Below are positions 16,687 to 26,600 of a DNA stretch of 64,000 bases, one piece after another. The DNA is taken from positions 1-64,000 of the forward strand of contig NZ_LAVA02000058.1 of assembly GCF_000974985.2 (NCBI RefSeq), given 5' to 3'. This DNA is from Streptomyces mangrovisoli. Lineage in GTDB: Bacteria > Actinomycetota > Actinomycetes > Streptomycetales > Streptomycetaceae. The notes beneath the pieces are model-generated. The model was not told the DNA's origin. It ran no database searches and worked only from the letters and a program-made list of their open reading frames with translations. Position numbers and translations under genes: made by a program. How positions within the stretch are numbered: the first letter of the stretch is position 1; each line of letters starts with the position of its first letter.

Positions 16687-16722
16687 TGCTGCAAAAGCAA
16701 TCTTTTTCGCGTGGTGGAACGT

Positions 16723-17307
16723 ATGCCTGGTATGTGGCGCATAGGCCTGTCCCTCGGGCGCATGTCGGACGAGGCACTGCTCAGCGGTCTGGCGACGGGC
16801 GACCCCGAACTCGTCGTCGCGTTCGTGCGCCGTTTCCAGCGCAACGTCTTCGGCGTGGCGCTGGCCGTCCTCGGCGACACGCAGCTCGCCGAGGACGTCG
16901 CCCAGCAGACCTTCGAGCGGGCCTGGCGCCACGCCCAGGTGTACGACCCGCGGCGCGGCTCCGTACGGGGCTGGCTGACGGCCATCGCGCACAATCTCGC
17001 GATCGACACGGCGCGGGCCCGGCGCGCGCGGCCCGTCGACCCGGAGGACCTGGACGCGATGCTCGGCGTGGTCACCGAGACCCCGGAGCGTCGCGCGCTC
17101 GCCGACGACGACGCGGAGCGGGTCCGCCGGGCGGTGGCGCAGCTGCCCGAGGAGCAGGCGCGGGCCCTGGTGATGGCCGGGATCTACGGGATGACGGCAC
17201 GGGAGGTCGCGGACAGCGAGCACGTTCCGCTGGGTACGGCGAAGACCCGTATCCGGACCGGGACGCTGAAGGTGCGGACCCTGCTGGAGAGCGAGGAGAA
17301 GCGGTGA
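16723..17307 (+). CDS. ECF RNA polymerase sigma factor
   Basis: 194 aa. Region 2 is LVVAFVRRFQRNVFGVALAV with the QLAEDVAQQTFERAWRHA helix near residue 70. GWLTAIAHNLAIDTARARR follows, and region 4 is QLPEEQARALVMAGIYGMTA then VPLGTAKTRIRTGTLKVR. The start is uncertain: ATG 16723, 16732 and 16762 are all in frame and none has a good ribosome site. The stop overlaps the anti-sigma GTG by 4 nt. Divergence from the cupredoxin operon suggests control of it and of itself through the GGAACC promoter. Confidence 0.88.
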   Translation: MPGMWRIGLSLGRMSDEALLSGLATGDPELVVAFVRRFQRNVFGVALAVLGDTQLAEDVAQQTFERAWRHAQVYDPRRGSVRGWLTAIAHNLAIDTARARRARPVDPEDLDAMLGVVTETPERRALADDDAERVRRAVAQLPEEQARALVMAGIYGMTAREVADSEHVPLGTAKTRIRTGTLKVRTLLESEEKR

Positions 17308-17975
17308 GCGGCATGGAGTGCGAGCGGCTGCGGGAGCTGGACGCCGAGCTGGCGCTCGGGGTGCTGCCCGCCCGCGAGCGGGCCGAGGCTGTGGCCCATC
17401 TGGACCGCTGCCCCGAGTGCCGGGAGCGCGTCGGACGGCTGACGGCGGTCGGCGACGGACTGCTCGCGCTGCTGCCGAGGGCCGAGCCGCCGGTCGGCTT
17501 CGAGTCCCGGGTGGTGACGGCCCTGGGCGCGGCGCCCGTGCCGAAGCGGCGACGCAGGTACCGGCTGCGGCTCGCGGCGGCCGGTGCGGCCGCGGCGGTG
17601 GCCTGCGGCTTCGGCGGCTGGACGGTCGCCACGGTGGTCGAGGGCGCACCGGCCGCGACCTCCCAGCACACGGACGGCGGGCTGCGGGAGGCGGCGCTGG
17701 TCTCCGCCGGTCACGAGGTGGGCCGCATCTACGCCCACACCGGCGACGGGGGCTGGGTGTACATGTCCGTCGACCTCGGCAGCCACGCCCGGGGCCCGGT
17801 GCGGTGCCTGCTCGTGCACGCCGACGGATCGACCACCCCGGCGGGGTCCTTCCCGCTCCACGACGGCTACGGCTACTGGGGGGCACCGGCGGGCACGGAC
17901 ACCGCGGCCGTCACCGGCGCCCGCCTGACGGCCCCGGACGGAACGGTCCTGGCGACGGCGCACTTCTCCGAGTGA
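17304..17975 (+). CDS. Zinc-finger anti-sigma factor, membrane-anchored
   Basis: 223 aa. The N-terminal anti-sigma zinc domain has H32-x3-C36-x2-C39 (HLDRCPECR). A single membrane helix lies at about residues 90-110 after a KRRRRYRLR anchor. The outer domain (VGRIYAHTGDGGWVYMSVDL) is not the RskA type, so the signal sensed may differ. GTG 17304 overlaps the sigma stop. The last codons (GACGGCGCACTTCTCC) are echoed in the tandem array just downstream. Confidence 0.9.
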   Translation: MSGMECERLRELDAELALGVLPARERAEAVAHLDRCPECRERVGRLTAVGDGLLALLPRAEPPVGFESRVVTALGAAPVPKRRRRYRLRLAAAGAAAAVACGFGGWTVATVVEGAPAATSQHTDGGLREAALVSAGHEVGRIYAHTGDGGWVYMSVDLGSHARGPVRCLLVHADGSTTPAGSFPLHDGYGYWGAPAGTDTAAVTGARLTAPDGTVLATAHFSE

Positions 17976-17996
17976 CGGCACGGCTCTCCGGCATCC

Positions 17997-18123
17997 GATC
18001 GACGGCGCGCTTCTCCGGTTTCCGATCGACGGCGCACTCCTCCGGTTTCGATCGACGGCGCACTCCTCCGGTTTCCGATCGACGACGCACTCCTCCGGTT
18101 TCGATCGACGGCGCACTTCTCCG
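17997..18123. repeat. 26/27-bp tandem array derived from the anti-sigma gene 3' end
   Basis: Units start at 17997, 18024, 18050, 18077 and 18103 with lengths 27, 26, 27 and 26, then a partial unit, so a 53-bp higher-order period is visible. Each unit is GATCGACGGCGCACT-like plus CCTCCGGTTTC. The core GACGGCGCACTTCTCCG is the end of the preceding CDS (17954-17970). The array fills the gap to the acetyltransferase gene. Confidence 0.9.
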
Positions 18124-18199
18124 ACCGGGGCAGACGGGTGCCGCTCGCCGATCGAGGGGCTCGGGCAGGGCCCGGCCCATCCCATGTGATGCTGACGTC

Positions 18200-18700
18200 A
18201 TGACTGATCAGGGTGAGATCGCCATCCTGCGCCGACCGGGCCGGGCACTTCCCGTCGAGCACGGGCTGGGAGCGCTGCTGGCCGCCTACCATCTGCGGAC
18301 GGAAGCCGAGAAGGGTGTGGCCGTGGCAGAGGTGGACCGGCTGCCGGACCGGTACCGGGCCGAGATCGCGGACCCGCGGGCCGCGTTCGCCGACGACGTC
18401 GTGCTGACGGCTCGGAGCGGAGACGCCGCCGTGGGCTGCCTGGTGGTCACCGCCCCCGTCGAGGGGCGGTCGGAGATCAAACGGCTGTGGACGGATCCGG
18501 CCTTCCGGGGCCGGGGCATCGCGTCGGAGCTGCTCGGGGCCGCGCTGGCCCATGCCGCCGAGACCGGTGTGGGCACCGTACGGCTGTCGGTGTGGAACTG
18601 GCGGACCGGCGCCATCGCCCTGTACGAACGCTTCGGCTTCACCGTCACCGGGTCATGGGACGACCGGGACCGGCTGGTGTGCATGGAGCGCCCCGTCTGA
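18200..18700 (+). CDS. GNAT family N-acetyltransferase
   Basis: 166 aa. Motif A, the acetyl-CoA binding part, is RLWTDPAFRGRGIASELLGAA near residue 95, and motif B is NWRTGAIALYERFGFTVTG near residue 133. It transfers an acetyl group from acetyl-CoA to an unknown amine in the cytoplasm. ATG 18200 lacks an obvious ribosome site. The gene stands between the repeat array and the convergent MFS gene, which ends 3 nt away. Confidence 0.92.
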   Translation: MTDQGEIAILRRPGRALPVEHGLGALLAAYHLRTEAEKGVAVAEVDRLPDRYRAEIADPRAAFADDVVLTARSGDAAVGCLVVTAPVEGRSEIKRLWTDPAFRGRGIASELLGAALAHAAETGVGTVRLSVWNWRTGAIALYERFGFTVTGSWDDRDRLVCMERPV

Positions 18701-18702
18701 GG

Positions 18703-20178
18703 TCAGCCCCGGCGCAGGGAGAACCGGGACAGCGCGGCCGTGGCGAGCAGCAGGGCGGCGACGGCGACGAGCCCGATGCGCATCCCCGGCAGGGAGAAGG
18801 CGCCGCCGGGGCCGGCGAGCAGGCCGCCGAAGAGGGCGACGGCGAGCGCGCCACCGGTCTGCCGGAAGGAGTTGAGCAGTCCGGACGCGGTTCCCGCGCG
18901 CTCCCCCGGGACGGCGTCCATCAGCAGCGCGGTGAGCGCGGGCACCGCGAGCGCCCCGCCGACGCTCAGCGGCAGCAGGAGGACCAGGACCAGCCACACC
19001 GGCGTGTGCGCCGCCAGGGGCAGCAGGGCGAACATCGCCCCGGCGAAGATCAGCTGTCCCGCGACGATCACCGGCCGCCGCCCGATCCGCTCCGCCAGCC
19101 GCGGCGAGACCAGATTGGTCGCCGTCACCACCGCCGACATCGGCACGAACATGAGCCCCGCCTCGATGCCCGACATCCCGCGCAGCTGCTGGCAGTACAG
19201 GCCGAGGAGGAAGATCCCGCCGTAGAAGGCCGCGTTGACGGCGAAGCCGACGGCCAGGGGTACGGCCACCCGGCGGTCCGTCAGCATCTCCAGCGGGACC
19301 ATGGGCCGGCGGTGGCGGGCCTCGACCACGCGGAAGGCGCACCCGGATGCCACGGCGAGCGCGGCGGCGGTCAGGACCGGTCCGCTGGTCCAGCCCAGGT
19401 GTCCGCCCTCGATCACCGCGAACGCCAGTCCGGCCAGGGCCAGTACGGCCGTGAGCTGGCCGCCCGCGTCCACCGCGGCGGACCGGCGCGCGGAGCGCGG
19501 CACCCGCACCAGCAGGCCCAGGATCACCGCGCCGACCGGCATGTTGATCAGGAAGACCGCCCGCCAGCCCGCCCCCTCGGTGAGCAGGCCGCCCAGCACC
19601 GGGCCCGCGGCCATCGCCACCGAACCGCCCACCGTCCACAGCGCGATGGCGCGGGCCCGGGCCCGTGGGTCCTCGTAGGCCTGCCGGATCAGCGCCAGCG
19701 AGGCCGGCATCACGACCGCGGCGGCACCGCCCTGCGCCACGCGCGCGCCCACCAGGACGCCGATGCCGGGCGCGAGGGCGCAGCCGAGGGAGGCGAGGGT
19801 GAACAGGGCCACACCCCAGGCGTAGGCGCGGCGGGCGCCCGCGCGGTCCGCCAGGGCACCGGCGGACAGCATCAGGGCCGCGAACATCAGGGTGTAGGCG
19901 TCCACCACCCACTGGAGTCCGGTCATCCCGCCGTCGAGGGAGGTTCCGATCGCGGGCAGGGCGATGTTCACGGCGGACACGTCGATGGTGATCACCGTGA
20001 AGCCGAGCAGTGCGGCGACCAGCGCCACGCCGTCGCGCCGCGCGACTGTGGGACGCTCACCGGTCGGTGCGGCTGGTCGCCCGGGGCGCTGCTGCCGTGG
20101 CGGGAGAGCGGGCGGCGACGACCGTCGGTCGCGCGCTTCGGCGGGCGCGGGCATGCAGGGGGCAGGGTCGGTCCTCAT
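18703..20178 (-). CDS. MFS transporter, DHA2 (14-helix) drug exporter family
   Basis: 491 aa with about 14 hydrophobic helices. FTVITIDVSAVNIALPAI is the family's first helix signature, LSAGALADRAGARRAYAWG the A motif, and ALWTVGGSVAMAAGPVLGGLL the antiporter C motif. It should export drugs or related compounds using the proton gradient. ATG 20178 follows GAGGAG. A divergent XRE-family regulator 239 bp away is the likely controller. Confidence 0.93.
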   Translation of the reverse strand: MRTDPAPCMPAPAEARDRRSSPPALPPRQQRPGRPAAPTGERPTVARRDGVALVAALLGFTVITIDVSAVNIALPAIGTSLDGGMTGLQWVVDAYTLMFAALMLSAGALADRAGARRAYAWGVALFTLASLGCALAPGIGVLVGARVAQGGAAAVVMPASLALIRQAYEDPRARARAIALWTVGGSVAMAAGPVLGGLLTEGAGWRAVFLINMPVGAVILGLLVRVPRSARRSAAVDAGGQLTAVLALAGLAFAVIEGGHLGWTSGPVLTAAALAVASGCAFRVVEARHRRPMVPLEMLTDRRVAVPLAVGFAVNAAFYGGIFLLGLYCQQLRGMSGIEAGLMFVPMSAVVTATNLVSPRLAERIGRRPVIVAGQLIFAGAMFALLPLAAHTPVWLVLVLLLPLSVGGALAVPALTALLMDAVPGERAGTASGLLNSFRQTGGALAVALFGGLLAGPGGAFSLPGMRIGLVAVAALLLATAALSRFSLRRG

Positions 20179-20417
20179 GACGAACTCCTCTTCGCGTACG
20201 GCGCATCGGCTGCGCTCCGGGGCGAGCCGGCGGGCGGCACCGGGCTGCCGGGGCTGCGGTCCTGTGTCGCGCACACCCTGGGCTCCGGCGGCGCCGGGCC
20301 ACCCGCTCGGGATCAACTCTGTGCCCGTGCGGCGCTGTTCGGCAGACCGGGCCGTTCCCGGGGTGCCGCGTTCCAGGTCCTGACACACCCCCTCACGTTC
20401 GCGCGTCGGCTGCCACA

Positions 20418-21341
20418 ATGAGCCGAATGGCAGCAGACGCGCGGGGCACCGAACTCGGCAGGTATCTCAAGGCCCGCAGGGCACAGGTCCGTCCACAGGA
20501 CGTGGGCCTCCCGGCCGGGGCGGGGCTGCGCCGAACTCCCGGACTGCGCAGGGAGGAACTGGCCGCGCTGGCCGGAGTGAGCGTCGACTACTACATCCGT
20601 CTGGAGCGCGGCCGGGAGACCAACCCCTCCGCCGCCGTCGTGGACGCGCTCGGCCGCGCCCTGCGCCTGCGCGGCGACGCCTACGAACGCCTGCACGAAC
20701 TCGCGGAGTTGGCCTCCGGCCGCAGCGGTGAACTGCCCGCCTCGGCGGATCACACCGTGCGCGCGTCGGTGCTGCTGATGCTGGAGTCGGTACGTCCGCT
20801 CCCCGCCTACGTCGTCAGCCGCCACAACCGGGTGCTGGCCGCCAACCCGCCCGGCCGGCGACTGCTGCCGGGGTTGTGGGACTGGCCGCGGGAGCAGCGC
20901 AATCTGACCCGCTACCTCTTCCTCCATCCGGTCGGCCGGACGCTCTACGAGCCCTGGGAGGAGACGGTCGCACTGTCGGTCGCCCATCTGCGGGCGGTCG
21001 CGGGCGCCGACCCCGACGATCCTGAACTGACCACGCTCGTCGGTGAACTGGTGCTGAAGTCACCGGAGTTCGCGACGCTGTGGGAGCGGTACGACGTGTA
21101 CGAACGCGGCGGGGGAGAGAAGGGCTTCCGGCATCCGAAGGTCGGGCCGATGACGCTGACGTACGAGGTCATGCGTCTGGCCCGGACCGGCGGCCAGCGC
21201 ATGGTGGTCTACCAGGCCGCCCCCGGCACCCCTGACGAGACGGCCATGCTCCGCCTGGACTCCGAGGACCTCCGGCCGGAGCAAGCCGCCGAGCCCTGCC
21301 GCGCCGACGTTGTCTCCGCCACCCGGGCCAAAGCCGGTTGA
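20418..21341 (+). CDS. XRE-family regulator with MmyB-like ligand domain
   Basis: 307 aa. The N-terminal helix-turn-helix reads LRREELAALAGVSVDYYIRL followed by ERGRETNPSAAVVDAL, the typical start of this actinobacterial group. The rest is an MmyB-like PAS domain (PAYVVSRHNRVLAANPPGR, then WERYDVYERGGGEKGFRHP). It probably represses the divergent DHA2 exporter and responds to a bound ligand; a fatty-acid-like or aromatic ligand is family lore, not shown here. ATG 20427 is an alternative start. Confidence 0.92.
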   Translation: MSRMAADARGTELGRYLKARRAQVRPQDVGLPAGAGLRRTPGLRREELAALAGVSVDYYIRLERGRETNPSAAVVDALGRALRLRGDAYERLHELAELASGRSGELPASADHTVRASVLLMLESVRPLPAYVVSRHNRVLAANPPGRRLLPGLWDWPREQRNLTRYLFLHPVGRTLYEPWEETVALSVAHLRAVAGADPDDPELTTLVGELVLKSPEFATLWERYDVYERGGGEKGFRHPKVGPMTLTYEVMRLARTGGQRMVVYQAAPGTPDETAMLRLDSEDLRPEQAAEPCRADVVSATRAKAG

Positions 21342-21449
21342 CGGCCGGCCGACCGGCGGCTGATCGTCCGGCTCACCCACCCTCTTGTCCGGCGTTCACT
21401 TCGAGGCCGGGGGCTGTCAAAGACGGCTCGTCGGCGGTATCCAGAGGAT

Positions 21450-21890
21450 GTGCGGGAGACCATCAGAGGACGCTGGACGCGTGCCCTCCAGGCGCTGTGC
21501 CTTCAGGTGCCGTTGCTGCTCGCACTCGGCTGCACGGAGGCGGCGCCGGACGCGGCACGGCCCTTCCTGTTCGGGGCGTGGGCGGTGGTGTGGGCGTGGC
21601 TGACCTGGCGTGCCTGCACGATGCGGATTCGCCTGTCCCCCGACGGCATTCACAGCCATGGGCTGTGGCGGACGCGGTTCGTCGCGTGGGACGACCTGCT
21701 GATGGTCGTCGCGGATCACGACCTCCCGATGGTCGGCCTCCTGTGGGAATGCCCGACGGCGCTCCTCGCCGACGGGGACCGGGTCGTCCTCAACGGCGTC
21801 TACGGACTGGTGAGCGAGGACACGTCCCGGGTGGACCGCATCACGGCACGGCTCAACACCCTCCTCGCCCGGCCCGAGTTGCGCGCCTGA
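21450..21890 (+). CDS. PH-like domain membrane protein
   Basis: 146 aa. Two N-terminal hydrophobic helices (LQALCLQVPLLLALGC and FLFGAWAVVWAWLTW) are followed by a bacterial PH-like domain: MRIRLSPDGIHSHGLWRTRF, VAWDDLLMVV and DRVVLNGVYGL. Many actinomycete proteins of this form have no assigned role. GTG 21450 follows AGAGGA. It converges with the Nudix gene. Confidence 0.82.
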   Translation: MRETIRGRWTRALQALCLQVPLLLALGCTEAAPDAARPFLFGAWAVVWAWLTWRACTMRIRLSPDGIHSHGLWRTRFVAWDDLLMVVADHDLPMVGLLWECPTALLADGDRVVLNGVYGLVSEDTSRVDRITARLNTLLARPELRA

Positions 21891-21905
21891 CCACGACTGC
21901 TCACG

Positions 21906-22427
21906 TCACCGGGCGGCGGTGTCCCGGAGCCACTGGGCGTGTCGGCGGATGCGTGGGGGGTCCTCGGGGAAGCAGCTGTCCCAGTGTTGGTCCAGGGAGA
22001 TCCACGCGGCGGGCTGGCCGTGCTCCGGGGACAAGGATGCGGCGGCGTCCACGATCGCCATGTACGACAGGCCGAGGGTCGGCGGCAGGTCGGGGTGGTA
22101 GGAACGGATCGTCGCCGCCGCCGGATCCGCAAGGAGCCGCGCGGCGACGCCGGTCTCCTCGAAGAGTTCGCGGCGGGCGCCCTCGCGAGGAGTCTCACCC
22201 GGCTCGACCCGCCCGCCCGGCGGAACCCAACCCCGCAACCGATGACGCACCAGCAGCACCTGTCCGAGCCCCTCGTCGAAGACCCAGACCTCCGCCGCGA
22301 GAGGCTCCGAAGCCCCGTCGCGCAGCGCCGCCAGCCACTGTCCGGCGCCGTCGAACTCCATCCGCGCCAGCCGCACATCGGCGGCCGTCGCCTCCATCAC
22401 GCGTTGTCCGAGCAGGTGACGAGTCAT
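21906..22427 (-). CDS. Nudix hydrolase
   Basis: 173 aa from ATG 22427 (GTG 22433 is an alternative). The Nudix box GX5EX7REUXEEXGU is intact, running from GGRVEPGETPREGARR into ELFEETGV near residue 72, so the enzyme should hydrolyse a nucleoside-diphosphate-linked compound with Mg2+. No further specificity is visible. TAGGGT ends 6 nt before the ATG and may be a -10 box of a leaderless transcript. It is divergent from the PucR regulator. Confidence 0.92.
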   Translation of the reverse strand: MTRHLLGQRVMEATAADVRLARMEFDGAGQWLAALRDGASEPLAAEVWVFDEGLGQVLLVRHRLRGWVPPGGRVEPGETPREGARRELFEETGVAARLLADPAAATIRSYHPDLPPTLGLSYMAIVDAAASLSPEHGQPAAWISLDQHWDSCFPEDPPRIRRHAQWLRDTAAR

Positions 22428-22513
22428 CTGCACACCCTAGGGGGACGCACTGACATCGCCGGCGCGGCGTACGCTGGCGCGTTGGTGTCGGGTGGGGCGG
22501 GGAGGAGCGGGAG

Positions 22514-23587
22514 TTGGCTACGGTCCGGGTGGACGCGGGCGGGTCCGCTGGGTTCGACGGCGGTGTGTGGGCGGGGCTGCTGGCGGAGGTGGCGCGCAGC
22601 GGGCGGCGGTTGCGCCGCGAGGAGCTGGAGTCGCTGCGCGAGTACGGCGACCAGGCCGCCGAAGACGGGCGGGCACTCGCCGAACTGGTCGACGAGCGGC
22701 TGGCCGTGACGGGCCGGGTCTGGGAAGGACAGCCCGTGGACGCCGCGTCGATGGCGGCGTTGCGGGCGGCGTTGGCCGCGCTCGCCGCGGGCCACGGACG
22801 GGCCTACCGGGAGCGGCTGCGCCGGGAGGAGGCCGGGCGGCGGGAGTTCGTCGCGGATCTGCTCAGCAGCCGCAGCGATCTGGGGCGGCTGGCGGAGCAC
22901 GCCGAGCGTTTCGGGCTCAACCTGGCGTGCGCGCACGTCGTCGCGGTCGCCGAGGGGGACGGCTACGACGTGGAGGATCCCTCGGTGCGGGCGCTGGAGC
23001 GGCAGTTGCTCGGGCGGTTCGGGGAGCAGGAGATCCTGCTGGCCGTCAAGCACGGGCGGCTCGTCTGCATCGTGCCCTCCGCTCCGGGCGAGGCCGCGGC
23101 GATCGAGGCGTTCGCGGCGTTGATCCCGGGCCGGCGGGTGGTCGTGGGCCGTCCGCACAGCGGGCCCGGCGGGGTCGTGCACTCCTACGAGGAGGCCCGG
23201 TCCGCGCTGGAGCAGGCGGTGCAACTGGACCTGCCGGGGCCGTTGTTGCGCGCCGCCGATCTGCTGGTGCTGCCGGTGCTGCTGCGGGACCGGGGGGCGC
23301 TCGCGGAGCTGGTGCGCGGGGTCCTGGGGCCGCTGCGGACGGCGCGGGGCGGGGCCCGGCCCTTGCTGGAGACGCTGACCGCCTACGCCGACTCGCGGTA
23401 CGTGTCGGCGGAAGCGGCACGCCGACTCGGCCTGAGCGTAAGGGCGTTGGCGTACCGGGTCGCGCATGTCGTCCGCCTGACGGGGCTCGATCCGGACGAC
23501 CCGTTGCAGCGCTACACCCTGGAGACGGCGGTGTTCGGCGCGCGGCTGCTGGGGTGGCCGGAGCACGATCAGCCGACGGAAGGGTGA
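22514..23587 (+). CDS. PucR/CdaR family transcriptional regulator
   Basis: 357 aa. The C-terminal PucR helix-turn-helix (LLETLTAYADSRYVSAEAAR, then LSVRALAYRVAHVVRLTGLD) and the GGDEF-related middle domain (FGLNLACAHVVAVAEGDGYD) are clear. The start appears to be TTG 22514, placed after GGAGGAGCGGGAG. PucR proteins usually activate purine, sugar-acid or other catabolic genes; no such target is adjacent, and the gene converges with the giant ATPase gene. Confidence 0.88.
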   Translation: MATVRVDAGGSAGFDGGVWAGLLAEVARSGRRLRREELESLREYGDQAAEDGRALAELVDERLAVTGRVWEGQPVDAASMAALRAALAALAAGHGRAYRERLRREEAGRREFVADLLSSRSDLGRLAEHAERFGLNLACAHVVAVAEGDGYDVEDPSVRALERQLLGRFGEQEILLAVKHGRLVCIVPSAPGEAAAIEAFAALIPGRRVVVGRPHSGPGGVVHSYEEARSALEQAVQLDLPGPLLRAADLLVLPVLLRDRGALAELVRGVLGPLRTARGGARPLLETLTAYADSRYVSAEAARRLGLSVRALAYRVAHVVRLTGLDPDDPLQRYTLETAVFGARLLGWPEHDQPTEG

Positions 23588-23630
23588 GCTGCGGACGGGT
23601 GAGCTGCCGAGGAGTGTGCGGTGGTGCGTC

Positions 23631-26600
23631 TCAGGGGCGGGCGGCCGACGCGTACGCGGCGCACAACGCCTCCCAGCGGGCGCTCTGTTCGGGGGTGGCG
23701 CGGCCGCGGAGCAGGGCCAGTCTCAGCAGGTTGGCCTCCGCGGCGCTGCCGAGCGTACGCGCCTCGGCGAGGTAGTGGTCGTCGAGCAGGGCCTCGATCT
23801 CGGCGTCGCTCTGGACGGGGTCGATCCGCGCGGCCAGTCGAGCCATGGTGCGGTAGGAGCCCTGCAGCAGGAAGGGCGGCTCGGCGCGGTCGGCGTCCGC
23901 CTGGGCGGCGGAGCCGATGTAGGCCCGGTTGACGGCCAGGACGGTCCGTCGGACGGCGAGCAGATGGGCGAGGGTGGCCAGCACCCGGTCCAGGTCCTGC
24001 ACGGAGTGCGTGAGCTGGTCGGCCTGGGCGCCCGGCTCGGCCTCCGCCAGGGCGATCAGCAGGCGCAGGTCGGCGGGGTCGGCTCCGGCGAGCGGGGCCA
24101 GCACGGGGTTGGCGGCGAGGGCGTTCTCCAGGAACGAGAGCGCGAACAGGTCCTGGTGGCCGCCGAGCACCTCGCCGAGGTTCCAGACGTCGGCCCGGTT
24201 GGCGAGCATGTCGGGGATCTGGAAACGCCGGCCGCTCGCGGTGTACGGGTTGCCGGCGAGGCAGACGGCGAAGCGGCGCCCGCGCAGGTCGAAGCTGCGT
24301 GCGACACCGTCGCTCACCGCCTCCACGCGGCGCTGTGCGTCACACAACGGGATGAACTTCTGGAGGAGTTCGGCGCTGACGTGCTGGATGTCGTCGAGGT
24401 ACAGCAGGACGTTGCCGCCCGCCTCCAGGGCGAACACGATCTTCTCGACCTCGCGCCGGGCGGCCGCGTCGGGTGCGCGGTCGGGGTCGAGCGAGGTGGT
24501 GCCGGAGCCGAGGGCGGGGCCGTCGACGCGGACCATGAGCAGGCCGAGCCGGTCGGCGACGTACTCCAGCAGGGTGGTCTTGCCGTAGCCCGGCGGGGAC
24601 AGGAGCAGCAGCAGGCCGCTGCGGTCGGCCGGGCCGGTGGTGTCGAGGGTGCCGAGCTGCTTGGCGAGGTTGTCCCCGACGAGGGGGAGGTAGACCCGGT
24701 CGATGAGCTGGTTGCGGACGAAGCCGGCGAGCGGGCGGGGGCGGTGGTCGTCCAGGCGCAGCCGGGCCCGCTCGGCGCTCAGGGCGTCGGCGCGCCGCTG
24801 CTGGAAGGCGCGGAAGGCGGGAATGCGCTCCTCCGTGAACGCCGCGACCCGGTGGGGGAGTTCGTCGATACGTACGGCCAGTCGGCCGGCCCGGACCCGG
24901 GGGTGGGCGCCGAGGAGGCCGTCGACAGTTTCCTGGACGGTCCCGGTGATCTCGTAGCGCGGCAGGTCGGGTGCGCACAGGTGGGCCACGGCCTCCGGCA
25001 CGCCCTCACCGTCCGCGTGGGCCGCCGCGTACGACCCCAGCCAGGCGGCGGCGAGTTGGCGCCGCGCGGGCAGGTCGGCGCCCAGGGCGGCCAGGTCCGC
25101 GACGAGGTCGGGGGCGGCGTCGGTGTGACGGAAGCCGTCGAGCAGGGTGCGTGCGGCGACGCCGGTGGCGAAGCCCTCGTGCGGATCGGCGAGTTCGGCT
25201 GCGAGGTACTCCCCCGCCCGCGCGACCGCCGCCGGTCCGACGGAGCCGGTGAACGCCTGGACCGCCTCGGAGAGCTCGGCCGCCAGCTCGGACCAGGCCG
25301 TCGCCGGTGCGACCGCGTCCGGACCGAAGCGCGCCAGGGCACGGGCCAGCGAGCGGGCACGCCGCCGCCAGGCCGTCCGCCGGGCGTCGTCGGCGGCGTG
25401 TGCCCAGAACAGCTGGGCGGCGGCGCGCACTTCGGCGGGGTGGGTCAGCAGACCGGCCCCGCTGCGCAGCCGTAGCAGCGCGCCGAGGATGGCGGTGGCG
25501 TCGTGGTCGTGCACGCCACGCTCGTAGCCCTCGTCGTAGGCGGTCTCGGCGGCCCGGCGGACCTGGGCGAGGAGCGGCTCGTCGCCGGTGGCCGTGGGCA
25601 GCAGCCGGGCGGCCAGGTACTCGGCCCGGTAGAGCGCCGGTGACTCGCTCACCAGCGGCTGGGTCCAGAACTCGCGGGCTGCCGCCAGTCCGGGCAGGTC
25701 GGCGGTGCGCCGGTAGCCGGTCCCCGTGACGGTGAACGCGAGCCCGTCGCCGTCCGGTTGGAGGGTGAGTTCGACGGGTTCGCGGCGGACGGCGAACCGG
25801 TGGCGTCCCAGACGTACGGCGGCGCCGCCGTCCTCGCTCAGATCGGCCCGGTCGCGCAGCTCGCGCAGGGCGGTGCGGACGGCGTCGAGCAGGCCGTCCT
25901 CCACCTCCTGGGCGCGCACCGGGTCGTCGAGGTCGCGCAGGTGCCCGGCGGCGGCCCGCACCCGCAACGCCATGGCGTCGGTGGCCTGCGCGGCGTGGAC
26001 GTCGGCGGCCGAGCCGAGTCCGGCGAGCCTGCGGCGCAGCGCCTCGAGGGCCCGCTGTGCCGAGGCGGCCAGCCGGTCCGCGCGGGCGGCGGCCTCGTCG
26101 AGCAGCGCCTGGCGCCGGGTGGCGAACGCCTGCTGGATCTCCTCGCGGCGCACGGCCAGCTCCGCGGCGAGGTCCTCGGCCTCGGCGAAGCGGGTCTCCA
26201 GGCCGTCCAACCGCAGCAGCAGACGGGCGAGTTGGTCGTCGCAGGCGGCCGGGGAGTCGGCGGCGGCCAGGGCGGCGGTCGTCGCCTGGGCGAGCAGGGC
26301 CGACTCGGCGGCGTGGGCGGTGCGGTGTTCCGCCTCCAGCAGGACCCGGCGCCGGCCCGCGAGGACGGCGCGGGCACGGTTGACCGCCGCCAGGACCTCG
26401 CCGATGGCCAGCAGGACGGCGGTCGTGGCGCTCGGATCGGCGGCGACCGCGCCGGTGACCAGGTCGGTGACGGTGGCCAGGGCGTCCGCCCGCTCGCCGA
26501 GTCCCTCGGCGAGCCGCTCGGCCTCGGCGGCGGTGGCGACCGAGGCGGCGTCCTCGGCGGCGCGCACGGCGGCGGCGAGGGGGGCGGCGAAGGCGTCCGC

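Noticed and set aside
16685..16706. ATTGCT/AGCAAT hairpin plus T-run as an intrinsic terminator
   Set aside because: The stem is only 6 bp and A+T-rich, and it overlaps the -10 region of the ECF promoter, so an operator or attenuator is more likely than a true terminator.
17184..18185. Minus-strand frame with SIGNRRSAP-type peptide repeats
   Set aside because: It is the translation of the noncoding minisatellite and the antisense of the anti-sigma gene.
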